A DNA stretch of 64,000 bases, from assembly GCF_000369065.1 (NCBI RefSeq), contig NZ_KB849802.1:141263-205262 (forward strand), written 5' to 3'. The DNA is from Acinetobacter haemolyticus CIP 64.3 = MTCC 9819. Its GTDB lineage: Bacteria > Pseudomonadota > Gammaproteobacteria > Pseudomonadales > Moraxellaceae. Every line of letters starts with the position of its first letter. Within the stretch, counting starts at the first letter, position 1. A model generated the notes under the pieces. The model worked only from the letters and a program-made list of their open reading frames with translations, was not told where the DNA came from and did not search any database. The position numbers and the translations under genes were made by a program. This document shows, in pieces, positions 39,674 to 49,665 of the stretch.

Positions 39674-41389
39674 ATGCGCGCAAGCCGCTTTTTATTTGCA
39701 ACGTTAAGAGAAACCCCAAATGATGCTGAGGTTATTTCTCATCAGCTCATGTTACGTGCGGGGATGATCCGTAAACTCGCTTCTGGCTTATACTCTTGGT
39801 TGCCCATGGGAACACGCGTTTTAAAGAAAGTTGATGCTATTGTCCGCGAGGAAATGAACCGTTCGGGTGCATTAGAAGTTTTTATGCCTGTGACACAACC
39901 TGCAGCGTTATGGGAAGAATCTGGTCGTTTTGAACAATATGGTCCTGAATTACTTCGTTTCAAAGATCGTCACAATAACGATTTTGTGCTTGGCCCTACC
40001 CATGAAGAAGTCATCACAGATTTGGCGCGTAATGAATTAAAGAGTTATAAACAACTTCCTTTGAATTTTTATCAAATTCAGACCAAATTCCGTGATGAAA
40101 TTCGTCCACGATTTGGTGTAATGCGTTCTCGCGAATTCATTATGAAAGACGCTTACTCTTTCCACGCAAATCAAGAATCATTGCAAGAAACATATGATGT
40201 GATGTATGACACTTACAGTCGTATCTTTAGTCGTCTCGGATTGGACTTCCGTCCTGTACAAGCAGACACAGGTTCTATCGGCGGCTCAGCATCCCATGAA
40301 TTTCATGTGCTTGCAGCAAGTGGTGAAGATGATATCGCATTTTCGACTGAGTCAGACTATGCTGCAAATGTTGAAATGGCTGAAGCAGTTTTAGTCGGTG
40401 AACGCGCTGCTGCGACCCAAAATCTTGCTTTAGTCGACACGCCAAATCAAAAAACCATTGCTGATGTCTGCCAATTTCTGAATGCTGATGCTAAACAATC
40501 TGTAAAAGCACTCCTTGTACAAGGAATTACTGATGAAGCTGGCAATACACCAATCGTGGCATTGTTCATACGTGGTGATCATGAGCTGAATGAAATCAAA
40601 GCAGAGAAACATCCTTTGATTGCAGCACCTTTAACTTTTGCAACTGAAGAACAATTACAACAACACGGTTTAACAGCTGGTTTCTGTGGTCCACAAGGTT
40701 TAGTCGAAAAGGGCTTAACTGTCATCGTAGACCGTGCTGCGTCTGTATTATCTGACTTCATTGCTGGCGCAAATGAAGTTGATAAACACGCGACTGGTGT
40801 CAACTGGGATCGTGATGCAATCTTTACAGAGGTTTACGACCTTCGTAATGTGGTTGAAGGAGATCCCTCTCCTGATGGTAAAGGCACTCTGCAAATTAAG
40901 CGCGGTATCGAAGTCGGTCATATCTTCCAACTCGGTACAAAATATTCAGAAGCTTTAGGCTGTAAGGTACTTGGCGAAGATGGCAAACCATTTACAGTGA
41001 CCATGGGCTGTTATGGTATTGGTGTGACCCGTGTTGTCGCAGCAGCAATTGAACAAAACTTCGACGATAAAGGGATTATTTGGCCTCAAGCAATCGCGCC
41101 ATTCGATGTAGCTATTGTTCCAATGAATGCGCACAAATCACCACGTACCGTAGAAGCGGCTGAAGCACTGTATGCTGATCTACAAGCACAAGGCTACGAT
41201 GTGTTACTTGATGATCGTAATGAGCGTCCTGGCGTTAAATTTTCTGATCTTGAGTTGATGGGTATCCCGCATCGTATCGTCATCGGTGAAAAAGGCTTAG
41301 ATGCTGGTACTTTTGAGTACAAAGGTCGTCGTGATGCAGAAGCAAGTAATCTCAATAAAGAAGAGTTATTCGCAAAACTTGTTCGCTAA
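39674..41389 (+). CDS. proS: Prolyl-tRNA synthetase
   Basis: This is a 571-residue class II synthetase of the bacterial ProS type (E. coli 572). The start ATG at 39674 gives [20 protein letters not shown]. Class II motifs are visible (motif 2 [25 protein letters not shown]; motif 3 [14 protein letters not shown]). The YbaK-like editing insertion that clears mischarged Ala-tRNA(Pro) lies between about residues 230 and 400. The C-terminal anticodon-binding domain follows ([10 protein letters not shown]). An upstream TTG-opened extension to 39614 is not supported. It ends in a strong terminator. Confidence 0.97.
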   Translation: MRASRFLFATLRETPNDAEVISHQLMLRAGMIRKLASGLYSWLPMGTRVLKKVDAIVREEMNRSGALEVFMPVTQPAALWEESGRFEQYGPELLRFKDRHNNDFVLGPTHEEVITDLARNELKSYKQLPLNFYQIQTKFRDEIRPRFGVMRSREFIMKDAYSFHANQESLQETYDVMYDTYSRIFSRLGLDFRPVQADTGSIGGSASHEFHVLAASGEDDIAFSTESDYAANVEMAEAVLVGERAAATQNLALVDTPNQKTIADVCQFLNADAKQSVKALLVQGITDEAGNTPIVALFIRGDHELNEIKAEKHPLIAAPLTFATEEQLQQHGLTAGFCGPQGLVEKGLTVIVDRAASVLSDFIAGANEVDKHATGVNWDRDAIFTEVYDLRNVVEGDPSPDGKGTLQIKRGIEVGHIFQLGTKYSEALGCKVLGEDGKPFTVTMGCYGIGVTRVVAAAIEQNFDDKGIIWPQAIAPFDVAIVPMNAHKSPRTVEAAEALYADLQAQGYDVLLDDRNERPGVKFSDLELMGIPHRIVIGEKGLDAGTFEYKGRRDAEASNLNKEELFAKLVR

Positions 41390-41412
41390 TCTGACTTTAA
41401 TTCAAGATGTAA

Positions 41413-41444
41413 AAAAAGCCGTTTCATTGAAACGGCTTTTTATT
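41413..41444. terminator. Bidirectional terminator proS / yegP
   Basis: Perfect arms of at least 12 bp with a 3-base loop and an A-run before and a T-run after. It lies between the convergent genes and overlaps neither coding region. Confidence 0.93.
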
Positions 41445-41450
41445 TAAACG

Positions 41451-41786
41451 TTAAACAGTGGAATCCTTGATGGTTTCTGATGAACCATTCTGTTTGACCG
41501 ATTCAATTCCTTTATCGCGTGACTGTTCGCTCGCATACATCTGACTCGTACCAATAATCTGGTGATTTGCTGCCTTAAGATTAAAATAAGGCTTATCATT
41601 TTTAGCGGTTAAACGTTCATAACGCGCATCATCTGGGCTATTCTTTTGTACCGAGGCAATGCCATTCATTGCTGAAGCTTTTGCTTTATACAACTCACTC
41701 GTTAAAATCACTTCACCATTACCAGCTTTTAAAACAAAACGATATTGGCCATCGCTCGCTTGACTCACTTCAAACCACCCTGCCAT
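41451..41786 (-). CDS. yegP: YegP-family DUF1508 protein
   Basis: This 111-residue protein carries two tandem DUF1508 repeats: GWFEVSQASDGQYRFVLKAGNGEVI at residues 3-28 and the equivalent KPYFNLKAANHQIIG near residue 65. Each is followed by a helix with a GIASVQKN or GIESVKQN motif. E. coli YegP has the same size (110). The fold forms a swapped beta dimer; function is unknown. The ATG at 41786 has AGAGG 5 bases upstream and is preferred to a GTG two codons earlier. Confidence 0.9.
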   Translation of the reverse strand: MAGWFEVSQASDGQYRFVLKAGNGEVILTSELYKAKASAMNGIASVQKNSPDDARYERLTAKNDKPYFNLKAANHQIIGTSQMYASEQSRDKGIESVKQNGSSETIKDSTV

Positions 41787-41945
41787 AAACACCTCTTTTT
41801 CTAATATTTAGATTCATCTTATTGTTCAAACAATATAGAACAGCACAAAAGCGCATTAGATCGTTTTTTGTTCTTTTTTGGTAATTGATATAATTGTAAA
41901 AAGGGAGCTCTAACTGCTCCCTCATATAACCTGATCGCAAATAAA

Positions 41946-42290
41946 TCAAACTTTTTTCACAAATTCAGATTTCAGTTTCATTGCACCAACCCCATCAATT
42001 TTACAGTCAATGTTATGACCATCACTTGCGTCAGGTACTAAACGAATACTTTTAACTTTTGTTCCTACTTTAACAACTGAAGATGAACCCTTGATTTTCA
42101 AATCTTTAATTACGGTAACACTATCACCATCAGCTAGAAGGTTGCCATTTGCATCCTTAATCATTTCTTCTAATTCTGCAGCCTGACTCTCTCCTTCTTT
42201 CCACTCATGTGAGCACTCAGGGCAAATCAATAAGTCGCCATCTTGATAAGTATATTCTGATTGGCATTGTGGGCAATTTGGAAAAGACAT
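41946..42290 (-). CDS. yjdM: Zinc-ribbon protein YjdM (PhnA family)
   Basis: This 114-residue protein is close to E. coli YjdM. Residues 4-26 form a zinc ribbon with two CPxC-type knuckles ([11 protein letters not shown] and [10 protein letters not shown]). The C-terminal half contains the highly conserved [37 protein letters not shown], and ends [10 protein letters not shown]. It was once thought a phosphonoacetate hydrolase (PhnA), but that activity is not assured for this clade. Start chosen at the ATG giving MSFPNCPQC, as in relatives. Confidence 0.92.
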   Translation of the reverse strand: MSFPNCPQCQSEYTYQDGDLLICPECSHEWKEGESQAAELEEMIKDANGNLLADGDSVTVIKDLKIKGSSSVVKVGTKVKSIRLVPDASDGHNIDCKIDGVGAMKLKSEFVKKV

Positions 42291-42476
42291 AAAAAATCTC
42301 AAAAACTCTATTATGAGCTATAGACTTTATTTTTCAAAATTTTGCACTTAACTCTTTTTTCTATGTAAACCGTTCTGGAATCAATTTGATATCTGAGCTC
42401 CGTATTTTAGATTGCAAATACAATTAAATCTTCCTTTTCAATTTTACAGTGATCAAATGATAAATGTTAGTGTCTG

Positions 42477-42923
42477 TTATTGGTCAGGGATATCTGCTTG
42501 GACCAATAAACTTAATAGATACAATGATTCTTGCCAACCTAGATAACACGCCTCAACAGGAATCACATCAGGTAAGCCCTCTTGGGTAATATAAACCTCA
42601 GTGCCAACCATGACGGGCTTTAATTCAATCGTGACCTGAATGTCTCCAACTAAATTTGGATCATCAAATTTATCGATATAACGGAGTCGTTCATTTGGAA
42701 CCAGTTCAAGATAAGTACCACCAAATGAGTGTACCTGACCCGTTGAAAAATTTGTAAATGATATCTTATATGTCCCGCCTTTCTGCGGATCTAAATGGTG
42801 AACTTTAGCAGTAAACCCATGGGGTGCCATCCATTTAACCAATGCATCCGGATCTAGAAAGGCTTTAAAGACTCGTTCTGCTGGTGCACTAAACACACGA
42901 TGTAGCTTCACTGTGCCTGTCAT
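42477..42923 (-). CDS. SRPBCC (AHSA1-like) protein
   Basis: This is a 148-residue single-domain protein of the START/SRPBCC superfamily, activator-of-Hsp90-homologue-1-like subgroup. Signature blocks are VFSAPAERVFKAFLDPDALVKWMAPHGF near the N-terminus and GGTYLELVPNERLRYIDKF. The C-terminal long helix contains GWQESLYLLSLLVQ. Such domains bind hydrophobic ligands; the bacterial proteins mostly have no known function. It sits alone with its own upstream region, and no partner suggests a pathway. Confidence 0.85.
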   Translation of the reverse strand: MTGTVKLHRVFSAPAERVFKAFLDPDALVKWMAPHGFTAKVHHLDPQKGGTYKISFTNFSTGQVHSFGGTYLELVPNERLRYIDKFDDPNLVGDIQVTIELKPVMVGTEVYITQEGLPDVIPVEACYLGWQESLYLLSLLVQADIPDQ

Positions 42924-43110
42924 TTTTATTCTCCAATCTCACTATTATTCTCTAAATGTAGCCTGCAATCACAATCGTTCTACCAAAATGATGTGATCAA
43001 TTATTTATTTCAACACGAATATCAACATTCAAAAGCTGCTTTTTTGTGAAAAATGGCGCAAAATAATATCCCTTATTTTAACGATCAGAATGCTGCTTTA
43101 GGATTGATCT

Positions 43111-43833
43111 ATGAACCAACTTGCTTTTACTGCTTTTAGCTTAAATGGTGTAGATGCACAAAAATTCTTACAAGGTCAAGTCACTGTTCATGTTGAACGA
43201 TTGGTTGAGAATGAAAGCCGTTATACTGCAATTTGTGATTTAAAGGGCCGTATCCACTTTGGTCTATGGATCAAAAAAATAAATTCAGAAAGCTTTGAGC
43301 TGGTGACTACACAGGATCAAGCAGAAGAGTTTGCCAAACATATTCGTAAGTTTGGTGCATTTTCTAAAATGAAATTAGAAGAGATCAGTTCAGTTTTCCC
43401 AACGATAAATGGTATTCAAACTGATTTTTCTACTACAGAAACCGACATCAATACATGGCAAGTTCAAGCAATTCAATCTGGACAAGCATGGATTACTCAA
43501 ACAACTGAACATCTATTTCAACCTCAAGAACTGCGTCTACATCAACGGGAAGGCGTGCACTTTGATAAAGGCTGTTATCTCGGGCAAGAAATTGTGGCTC
43601 GTCTTTGGTTTAAAGCTAAACCGAAACACTGGTTACATTTAATTCAAGGTAAAGAGACAACACCTGCCCCTGCAACACAGCTCAACAAAGATGTTGAGGT
43701 AGTCAATAGTATTGCTTTTGACAATGGTTATCTCGCTCTGGTGATTGCCAAACCTACAGCTTTACAAGAACTTGATGTTAAGGTTTTAGATTTACCTGAA
43801 GCTTTGAATGGTGATGTCGCTCGACCTAGCTAA
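43111..43833 (+). CDS. ygfZ: Folate-binding Fe-S cluster protein YgfZ (IBA57-like)
   Basis: This 240-residue protein belongs to the YgfZ/IBA57 family, GcvT-related folate-binding factors that help assemble or repair certain Fe-S proteins. The diagnostic C-terminal motif KGCYLGQEIVARLWF is present, with its conserved Cys. The N-terminal part has FLQGQVTVHVERL and CDLKGRIHFGLWI. It is shorter than E. coli YgfZ (326 residues), mainly at the C-terminus, which is common in Acinetobacter-type proteins. It is transcribed alone. Confidence 0.9.
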   Translation: MNQLAFTAFSLNGVDAQKFLQGQVTVHVERLVENESRYTAICDLKGRIHFGLWIKKINSESFELVTTQDQAEEFAKHIRKFGAFSKMKLEEISSVFPTINGIQTDFSTTETDINTWQVQAIQSGQAWITQTTEHLFQPQELRLHQREGVHFDKGCYLGQEIVARLWFKAKPKHWLHLIQGKETTPAPATQLNKDVEVVNSIAFDNGYLALVIAKPTALQELDVKVLDLPEALNGDVARPS

Positions 43834-43860
43834 GTTCTTCTCCAAAAAATTAATCGTACC

Positions 43861-43916
43861 AACTCATGTGTGATCACGGCGAATGAATCCGATGAACACA
43901 TGAGTTAATTTTATTT
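43861..43916 (+). terminator. Likely terminator after ygfZ
   Basis: An 11-bp perfect inverted repeat (43861-43871 and 43896-43906) with a 24-base loop precedes a T-rich tract. The long loop makes it less certain. Confidence 0.55.
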
Positions 43917-44089
43917 ATTACACTTAAATTTTCTTATTAAAACAACAAATTCATCTATAAAACAGGCTTCCTCACAATACATACAAAATCATTATTTACA
44001 TTCTCTGCGAAACTTTTATGATGTGGGGATTAAGTTATTTTCTGCTGATTACAAAGGATTTGAGCAGAAATGAAGGAAAGGAAAAAAAG

Positions 44090-44896
44090 ATGAAAAAGTT
44101 GCTCATTGCCAGTCTAATGATCGTTGCAAGCCACTCAACATTGGCAGCAGACAACAAAGCAACCAATAAGCCCGATGTATTTGCAAAAGCAACTCAACTC
44201 TACGAGGCAAAAAATTACCCAGCAGCATTTGCAGAAATGCAACGTCTTGCAGAATCTGGAAATGCTCAAGCAATCTATAATCTTGGCTCCATGACCCAAC
44301 ATGGTCAAGGAACCAATAAAGATGAAAAGAAAGCACTGCAATATTATCAAGACGCTTCAAATAAAGGTTTCGGGAAAGCAAGCTTCGTGATTGCCCAAGC
44401 CTATCGTCAAGGTAACTTAGGTTTAAGCAAAGACACTCAAAAATTTAAAGAGTACCTCGACAAAGCATCCAAACAAGGGTCCGAAGAAGCTATTGTTGAA
44501 ATCGCAACTTTATTATTTGCTCAGGGTAAACCTGAGACAGATCAAATTGCAATTCGCCAACTCAGACCATTAATTCAGAAGAATTATTACCCTGCAATGC
44601 ATATCAGAGCGATATATGATCTTGGACAAGGGGTTAAAAATAAGAATCCTGTTACGCGTCAACAAGCGATTAGATCTATCCAATCACTTGCTGAAAAAGG
44701 TTACGCACCGTCTTTAATGGCTTTGGGTAATATGCTCGCAAATGGTGATATTCTTCAGCAAAATCTACCTGAGGCGAAAAAGATTTTTACCGAGCTGGCG
44801 AGACAAGGTATCCCTCAAGCTAAAGAATCCTTGGCCAAAGTAGAACAGATTGAAGCTCAACAAAAGCAAGCTAAAGCATCTGGCGCAAAGCCATAA
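44090..44896 (+). CDS. Exported Sel1-repeat (TPR-like) protein
   Basis: This is a 268-residue protein with a signal peptide (MKKLLIASLMIVASHSTLAA) followed by tandem Sel1-like repeats. The consensus A-x-x-x-Y-N-L-G-x-M-x-x-x-G-x-G is seen in AIYNLGSMTQHGQGTNKDEKKALQYY, repeated at KASFVIAQAYRQGN, and a last repeat has SLMALGNMLANGD. Such repeat proteins are periplasmic adaptors; their partners vary. The C-terminus is rich in Ala, Gln and Lys. The ATG at 44090 has an AAGGAAAGG-type site and opens the signal peptide, so it is preferred over the upstream frame start at 44018. Function unknown. Confidence 0.8.
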   Translation: MKKLLIASLMIVASHSTLAADNKATNKPDVFAKATQLYEAKNYPAAFAEMQRLAESGNAQAIYNLGSMTQHGQGTNKDEKKALQYYQDASNKGFGKASFVIAQAYRQGNLGLSKDTQKFKEYLDKASKQGSEEAIVEIATLLFAQGKPETDQIAIRQLRPLIQKNYYPAMHIRAIYDLGQGVKNKNPVTRQQAIRSIQSLAEKGYAPSLMALGNMLANGDILQQNLPEAKKIFTELARQGIPQAKESLAKVEQIEAQQKQAKASGAKP

Positions 44897-44910
44897 ATAT
44901 CGTAAAAATT

Positions 44911-44948
44911 CACCAAATACCTATTCTTTCAAGATAAGGTATTTGGTG
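44911..44948. terminator. Convergent terminator Sel1 / TonB receptor
   Basis: Perfect 12-bp arms (44911-44922 and 44937-44948) with a 14-base loop lie between two convergent genes. The T-tract on either side is short. Confidence 0.7.
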
Positions 44949-44958
44949 ATTCATATGG

Positions 44959-47091
44959 TTAGAATTGCTTAGTTACGGAAAAACCCGCACTCCAGTTACG
45001 CCCATCTGCTGGTTCAAAGAAACGCCCATTACCATCATTTACGATCACTGAACCAATATAATTTTTATCCAACATATTATCGATACGTGCATAAGTATTT
45101 ACACGCCAGTCATTCATATTCCAAACATAGCCAGTGTAAGCAGAAATGGTGGTGTAACTTGGTGCTACCTCAGTATTAATATCATTGACATATATTTTGT
45201 CACTATATTGAGCATCTACACCGCCATATAATCCAGCTTTAGGTTTCCATGCCAATGAAGCATAGGCTCGTTGTTTTGCGATCCCTGGAATCAGATTACC
45301 AGATTCGATTTTGGAAACTGAACCAATCTCAGGCACATCCGATTCAAAAGTCGCATCTAAATATGCATAACTAGCATTTGCAATCAAATCATGCCATAGC
45401 GCTTTGTTCCATGTTAACTCTACACCTTCACGTAAAGTTTTATCAGCGTTGCGGAAAGTATTGCGTCCATCTTTTGCACCAGCCGAAACAATGTCATCTT
45501 TAGTCTTGGTCTGAAATACCGCCAACGTAAAATTACCCAACATATTTTGTGACTTTAAGCCAAACTCATAGGTATCACTACTTGATGCTTCTAAATCAAA
45601 ATTAAATCCACCTAACCCATCAGGGCGATATGCCATTTCAGTAAATGTTGGCGTTTCAAAACCCTTAGCGTAACTCACATAGGTCAATAACTCTGGTAAG
45701 ACTTGCCAGCTTAACGCAATCGACGGAAGTAACTTAGAATAATCTGTTTTGCCACTATCATCCCCATTGACTCCAACAATGAAATGATCCTTGGATTTGT
45801 AGTGTACATTGCTATAACGCACACCTGTATCTAACTTCCATGTAGGTAAGAACTGCCAAGAAGCTTGTAAATATGGGTCAATATTCCACAAGGTGTTATC
45901 TTCATCACGGCGCAATTTGCCTTTAACACCATAAGAAGGTTGACCATTTACTAAGTTAAAATTCTCATATCCTTTACGGTCTTCGTCCATTGCATCAAGC
46001 GCAACACCTAAACTCACTATAGTATTTGGCAATAGCTCCTTGCCTGTCCAACGAAAGTCAGCACCATAATAGTTACGCTCAAAGTCAATTACACCACCTG
46101 CATGTCTCAGATTTTCTTGAGTAGATTTTGGAATGGATTGATACTGCGTGACTTGGCGATTTCCCCAATATCCCATCATATAAAGTTCATTTTGCTCATC
46201 AATTGGTTTTGACCACGTTACTCCAGTTTGAATCTGCTCTATATCCTTACGCACATCAAACTGCTTGAGAAAAGGAACCTGTTGTCGTGGATTTTCACGC
46301 CATTGTTCGCGAGTTAAACCTTGTGGATCATTTGCATTGATTTTGACGTAATTGGTAATCCAGTTCACCTTGGAACCATCTTCCAAATTCCACGTTAGCT
46401 TGGCATTATTTTGAACTTTATCAGCATCACTATGTTGTCGGTAGCCATTTGTATCAAAGTAAGATGAACTAATGATATAGCTGGGTTCATTTTGATTTTT
46501 GGCGCCACCTTGCAAAATGATACCCGCACGATTTTTATCGTGACTACCACCAGTATAATTTAATTCAATTGAATCCTTGCCTTGACCTTCTTTGGTTGTG
46601 GTTAACAACGTCCCACCAGAAGAATTTCCATAGAGAGAAGAAAATGGTCCTGTTAGAACTTCAAGATGACTCAGACTACTCAAATCAATATTTGAAGTTT
46701 GACCTTGACCATCCGGCATCGTCGCAGGAATACCATCAACATAAAGACGAATCCCTCGCACCCCAAAAGTAGAACGCGCACCAAAACCTCGCATGGATAG
46801 CTGTAAATCCTGTGCATAGTTTTCACGATTATTCAATTGTAGACTCGGTACACCTTTTACCAATTCAGTCAAATTAACTTGAGCAGATTGTTGTTGCTCA
46901 GATGTATCCACCCGAAAAACAGATGCTGGTGTATGTAAATAGTCAGTATTCATACGAGTTGCTTCAACAGTAATCGTTGGGAGCTGAACTGTAGGCTCTG
47001 AATTAGATTCAGTAGCCCAGATTGAGCTACTACCTAAACCCATACATAACACGACACAACCGTATAAAAAGTTAATTTTCATTGAAGGCAT
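44959..47091 (-). CDS. TonB-dependent outer-membrane receptor
   Basis: This is a 710-residue TonB-dependent receptor. A signal peptide ends near residue 26 (IWA). The TonB box LPTITVEA follows, then a plug with LTELVKGVPSLQLNNR, MRGFGARSTFGVRGIRLYVDGIPATMPDGQGQ and a GPFSSLYGNSSGG loop. The 22-strand barrel ends in a terminal Phe (SAGFSVTKQF). The family imports siderophore-bound iron, vitamin B12, or similar. The closest resemblance is to the FecA/Fiu-like broad group, but the ligand cannot be told. The ATG at 47091 has a good AAGGA site 6 bases away. It is divergent from mutM; no Fur box was convincing in the gap. Confidence 0.9.
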   Translation of the reverse strand: MPSMKINFLYGCVVLCMGLGSSSIWATESNSEPTVQLPTITVEATRMNTDYLHTPASVFRVDTSEQQQSAQVNLTELVKGVPSLQLNNRENYAQDLQLSMRGFGARSTFGVRGIRLYVDGIPATMPDGQGQTSNIDLSSLSHLEVLTGPFSSLYGNSSGGTLLTTTKEGQGKDSIELNYTGGSHDKNRAGIILQGGAKNQNEPSYIISSSYFDTNGYRQHSDADKVQNNAKLTWNLEDGSKVNWITNYVKINANDPQGLTREQWRENPRQQVPFLKQFDVRKDIEQIQTGVTWSKPIDEQNELYMMGYWGNRQVTQYQSIPKSTQENLRHAGGVIDFERNYYGADFRWTGKELLPNTIVSLGVALDAMDEDRKGYENFNLVNGQPSYGVKGKLRRDEDNTLWNIDPYLQASWQFLPTWKLDTGVRYSNVHYKSKDHFIVGVNGDDSGKTDYSKLLPSIALSWQVLPELLTYVSYAKGFETPTFTEMAYRPDGLGGFNFDLEASSSDTYEFGLKSQNMLGNFTLAVFQTKTKDDIVSAGAKDGRNTFRNADKTLREGVELTWNKALWHDLIANASYAYLDATFESDVPEIGSVSKIESGNLIPGIAKQRAYASLAWKPKAGLYGGVDAQYSDKIYVNDINTEVAPSYTTISAYTGYVWNMNDWRVNTYARIDNMLDKNYIGSVIVNDGNGRFFEPADGRNWSAGFSVTKQF

Positions 47092-47295
47092 GAAGATTCC
47101 TTATTTCTCAAAAATTCAAACAGGATTTTTAAAGTAAGCATTTGATTATTTTATATTTGTCTTACATCATTAACTTTAGCCACAATCATCAATCTTGTTA
47201 CTGATCGACATTGGCAAATAAAGTTAAATACCCTCATAATTGTAAGTGAAACATTTACCCTCATTGTATTGTTGTTGAAACAACTTGAGCTTTTT

Positions 47296-48117
47296 ATGCC
47301 TGAACTTCCTGAAGTTGAAACTACGAAAACCAGTCTATTGCCGCTACTCACACAACGTGTTCAATCGGTTAAGGTATTGAATGCCAGTCTCCGATGGCCC
47401 ATTCCTGATAATCTTGAAAAGTTAGTGGGACAACGCTTAACAGCTCTTAAACGTCGGTCTAAATATATATTGGCTGAATTTGAACAAGATCAAATGCTAT
47501 GGCATCTCGGCATGTCAGGAAGTTTTCGTTTATGTGAACCGAATGATGCTTTGAGAAAACATGATCACCTCATCATTGACTTTGAAGATCAGCAACTTCG
47601 CTATCACGATCCTCGACGTTTTGGATGTATTCTTTGGCTAGATCAGGCAAACCAAAGCAAACTGATTGACACTCTTGGACCTGAGCCACTCTCTGAGGAT
47701 TTCAACGCTAGGTATCTTTTAGAAAAATTACAAAAAAAGAATGTCGGCATTAAAATTGCTTTAATGGATAATCATGTGGTGGTTGGCGTTGGCAATATTT
47801 ATGCAACCGAAAGCTTGTTTAACATTGGCGTTCATCCAGCACAACCTGCTAGCACCTTAACGAAGGCACACGTAGAAAAGCTAGTGATTGAAGTGAAACG
47901 GATCTTGAAACATGCAATCGACTTAGGTGGTTCAACTTTGCGTGATTATAGCAATGCAATGGGTGAAAATGGTTATTTCCAACAAACCCTATTGGCTTAT
48001 GGTCGCGCTGGTGAAATGTGTGTCAACTGTGAGACCACATTAGAGAATCTGAAACTTGGTCAACGAGCAAGTGTGTTTTGTCCACAATGCCAACCATTGA
48101 AATTGAAAAAAGCATAG
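47296..48117 (+). CDS. mutM: Formamidopyrimidine-DNA glycosylase (Fpg)
   Basis: This 273-residue DNA repair enzyme excises 8-oxoguanine and formamidopyrimidines. The N-terminus is MPELPEVETT, giving the catalytic Pro2 and Glu3 after Met removal. The conserved HLGMSGSFRL block follows, then GVGNIYATESLF, and a C-terminal zinc finger (CVNC, then CPQC). All catalytic elements are present. The start must be the ATG at 47296 because the chemistry needs Pro2. It runs in the same direction as ppiC 22 bases downstream and is probably co-transcribed. Confidence 0.96.
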   Translation: MPELPEVETTKTSLLPLLTQRVQSVKVLNASLRWPIPDNLEKLVGQRLTALKRRSKYILAEFEQDQMLWHLGMSGSFRLCEPNDALRKHDHLIIDFEDQQLRYHDPRRFGCILWLDQANQSKLIDTLGPEPLSEDFNARYLLEKLQKKNVGIKIALMDNHVVVGVGNIYATESLFNIGVHPAQPASTLTKAHVEKLVIEVKRILKHAIDLGGSTLRDYSNAMGENGYFQQTLLAYGRAGEMCVNCETTLENLKLGQRASVFCPQCQPLKLKKA

Positions 48118-48139
48118 TTTTAAAAAAGGAGAACAACGC

Positions 48140-48421
48140 ATGAAAACTGCTATTGTTCGACATATCTTAGTCAAAGATAAAGACATGGCTGAACAGTTGA
48201 AAAAACGTATCCATTCTGGTGCTGATTTTTCAAAAATTGCGAAGCAATATTCAACCTGTAATTCAGCCAAACGCGGTGGTGAACTCGGCGAAGTCAAAAA
48301 AGGGCAACTCGTTCCTGTGATAGATAAATTGGTTTTTAGTGCAGCAGAACGCGTTTTACATGGCCCAATCAAAAGCCAATTCGGTTTCCATTTGTTAGAA
48401 ATTAAGTTTCGGATGGATTAA
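48140..48421 (+). CDS. ppiC: Parvulin-type peptidyl-prolyl isomerase
   Basis: This 93-residue single-domain parvulin has the same length as E. coli PpiC. Signature residues are RHILVKDKDMAEQL at the start (His8), CNSAKRGGELGEVKKGQLVP in the middle, and the final GPIKSQFGFHLLEI loop. It catalyses cis-trans isomerisation at Xaa-Pro bonds in the cytoplasm. An AAGGAG site precedes the ATG. The stop is followed by a hairpin. Confidence 0.95.
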   Translation: MKTAIVRHILVKDKDMAEQLKKRIHSGADFSKIAKQYSTCNSAKRGGELGEVKKGQLVPVIDKLVFSAAERVLHGPIKSQFGFHLLEIKFRMD

Positions 48422-48432
48422 GATAATCCAAG

Positions 48433-48460
48433 ATGAGCTTAAACCTTATTTTAAGCTCAT
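48433..48460 (+). terminator. Terminator after ppiC
   Basis: Perfect 10-bp arms (48433-48442 and 48451-48460) with an 8-base loop, 12 bases after the stop of ppiC, ending in a short T/A run. Confidence 0.7.
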
Positions 48461-48492
48461 TAAAATAATAAATATTAAATAGATAAGAAACA

Positions 48493-48828
48493 CTAGTTTT
48501 GTTTCGGTTTCATCACATACGTCCATGCACCTATGCATTCACCTGAAGTGAGAATCACCTCCGTCTGTACGCGTTGATATTGAAATCCTTCAAAATCATC
48601 TAACATTTTCCAATTTTCATCTAATTTTTCGGAACTGAATAAGTATCCCTCAACAAATGGGTCTTGTGAATTAAGAACGATCGCTGGCAACCCTTTATCA
48701 GGCCCCCAATCTAAAACGTAAACAGTTCCATGCACACGTGCTTGCTGCCAATCCCCTTCGATCGCCCCCAAAATATGGGCATTTTCTCGATTTGGACACA
48801 AGGTTCCATAAACAAAGAGACGATTCAT
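48493..48828 (-). CDS. Gamma-glutamylcyclotransferase-like protein
   Basis: This is a 111-residue GGCT-like fold protein (AIG2/YtfP type). Diagnostic features are the N-terminal LFVYGTLCPN with the substrate-binding YGTL loop, and DDFEGFQYQR with the conserved acidic residue that serves as base in characterised members. Members of this family release 5-oxoproline from gamma-glutamyl compounds, but many are uncharacterised. The ATG has a GGAG site upstream. The gene faces ppiC from the other strand. Confidence 0.85.
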   Translation of the reverse strand: MNRLFVYGTLCPNRENAHILGAIEGDWQQARVHGTVYVLDWGPDKGLPAIVLNSQDPFVEGYLFSSEKLDENWKMLDDFEGFQYQRVQTEVILTSGECIGAWTYVMKPKQN

Positions 48829-48944
48829 TTCTCCACTCCCCCTTTAATATTCGGATGTATCTTAGAATGAAATTCAGGATTTTTCTATGTAAGCATAGGC
48901 ATTAAAAAAAATGGATGTGCTACTGCGACCAATTGATTGGCAAT

Positions 48945-48974
48945 AAAAAACGGCATCCCCTGATGCCGTTTTTT
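48945..48974 (-). terminator. Rho-independent terminator of mscL
   Basis: A strong stem of 13 bp (48945-48957 with 48962-48974), half G-C, with a 4-base loop and A-run/T-run flanks. On the minus strand it directly follows the mscL stop region. Confidence 0.93.
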
Positions 48975-48985
48975 TATTACGGATA

Positions 48986-49420
48986 TTATCCTTGTTTTTT
49001 CAACTCATCACGAATTTCACGAAGCAATTGAACATCTTCTGGCGTTGGTGCAGGTTCTGCTGGCGCTGCTTCTTCTTGTTTACGCAGACGATTCATCACT
49101 TTCACTAACAAGAACACCACCCATGCCAATAATAAGAAATTAATCAACACGGTAATGAAATTACCATACGCAAACACATTTAACCCAGCTTCTTGGGCTG
49201 CTGCAAGATTGCTAATACTATTCGGATTATCTCCCAACACCACAAACCAATTGGTGTAATCTACATCACCACCCAAAATCCATGAAATAATTGGCATCAG
49301 AAGATCTTTGACCATAGAATCAATAATCTTGCCAAAAGCACCACCAATGATCACACCAATCGCGAGATCCATGACATTGCCTTTGACAGCAAACTCTTTA
49401 AATTCTTGAATAATACTCAT
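48986..49420 (-). CDS. mscL: Large-conductance mechanosensitive channel
   Basis: This 144-residue protein is MscL (E. coli 136). It starts with the amphipathic S1 helix ([31 protein letters not shown]), whose GVIIGGAFG region lines the pore. The second span is at about residues 85-110, followed by the cytoplasmic bundle (a Pro/Ala-rich stretch, then [12 protein letters not shown]). It forms a pentameric pore that vents solutes at extreme membrane tension. A GGAG site precedes the ATG. Confidence 0.96.
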   Translation of the reverse strand: MSIIQEFKEFAVKGNVMDLAIGVIIGGAFGKIIDSMVKDLLMPIISWILGGDVDYTNWFVVLGDNPNSISNLAAAQEAGLNVFAYGNFITVLINFLLLAWVVFLLVKVMNRLRKQEEAAPAEPAPTPEDVQLLREIRDELKKQG

Positions 49421-49613
49421 CTATAACGCTCCAGAATTAAAATGAATACAGCCTGTTTTGGGATTGTTTAATACACAGGTGTAAATCGTTAGCATAATGT
49501 TGATAATTTAATATTTTTATCAAAAAAAGAAAGTTATTTCACACTTTAACAACATATTTTATTTTAGTAAAAATATGAACTTAAGCATGTAATCACTCTT
49601 TTCATGATGCAAT

Positions 49614-49640
49614 AAAAAAACCGCCAAATCAATTTGGCGG
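49614..49640 (-). terminator. Rho-independent terminator of typA
   Basis: An 8-bp GC-rich stem (49621-49628 with 49633-49640) with a TCAA loop. On the minus strand it is followed by a run of seven T (49614-49620) and lies just after the typA stop. Confidence 0.93.
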
Positions 49641-49665
49641 CTTTTCACTTTTCACTTAAGAAAAA

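Noticed and set aside
44018..44089. Longer N-terminus of the Sel1-repeat protein
   Set aside because: The extra 24 residues come before a good ribosome-binding site and would bury the signal peptide.
47092..47295. Fur box upstream of the TonB receptor
   Set aside because: The best AT-rich stretch matches only about half of the consensus positions.
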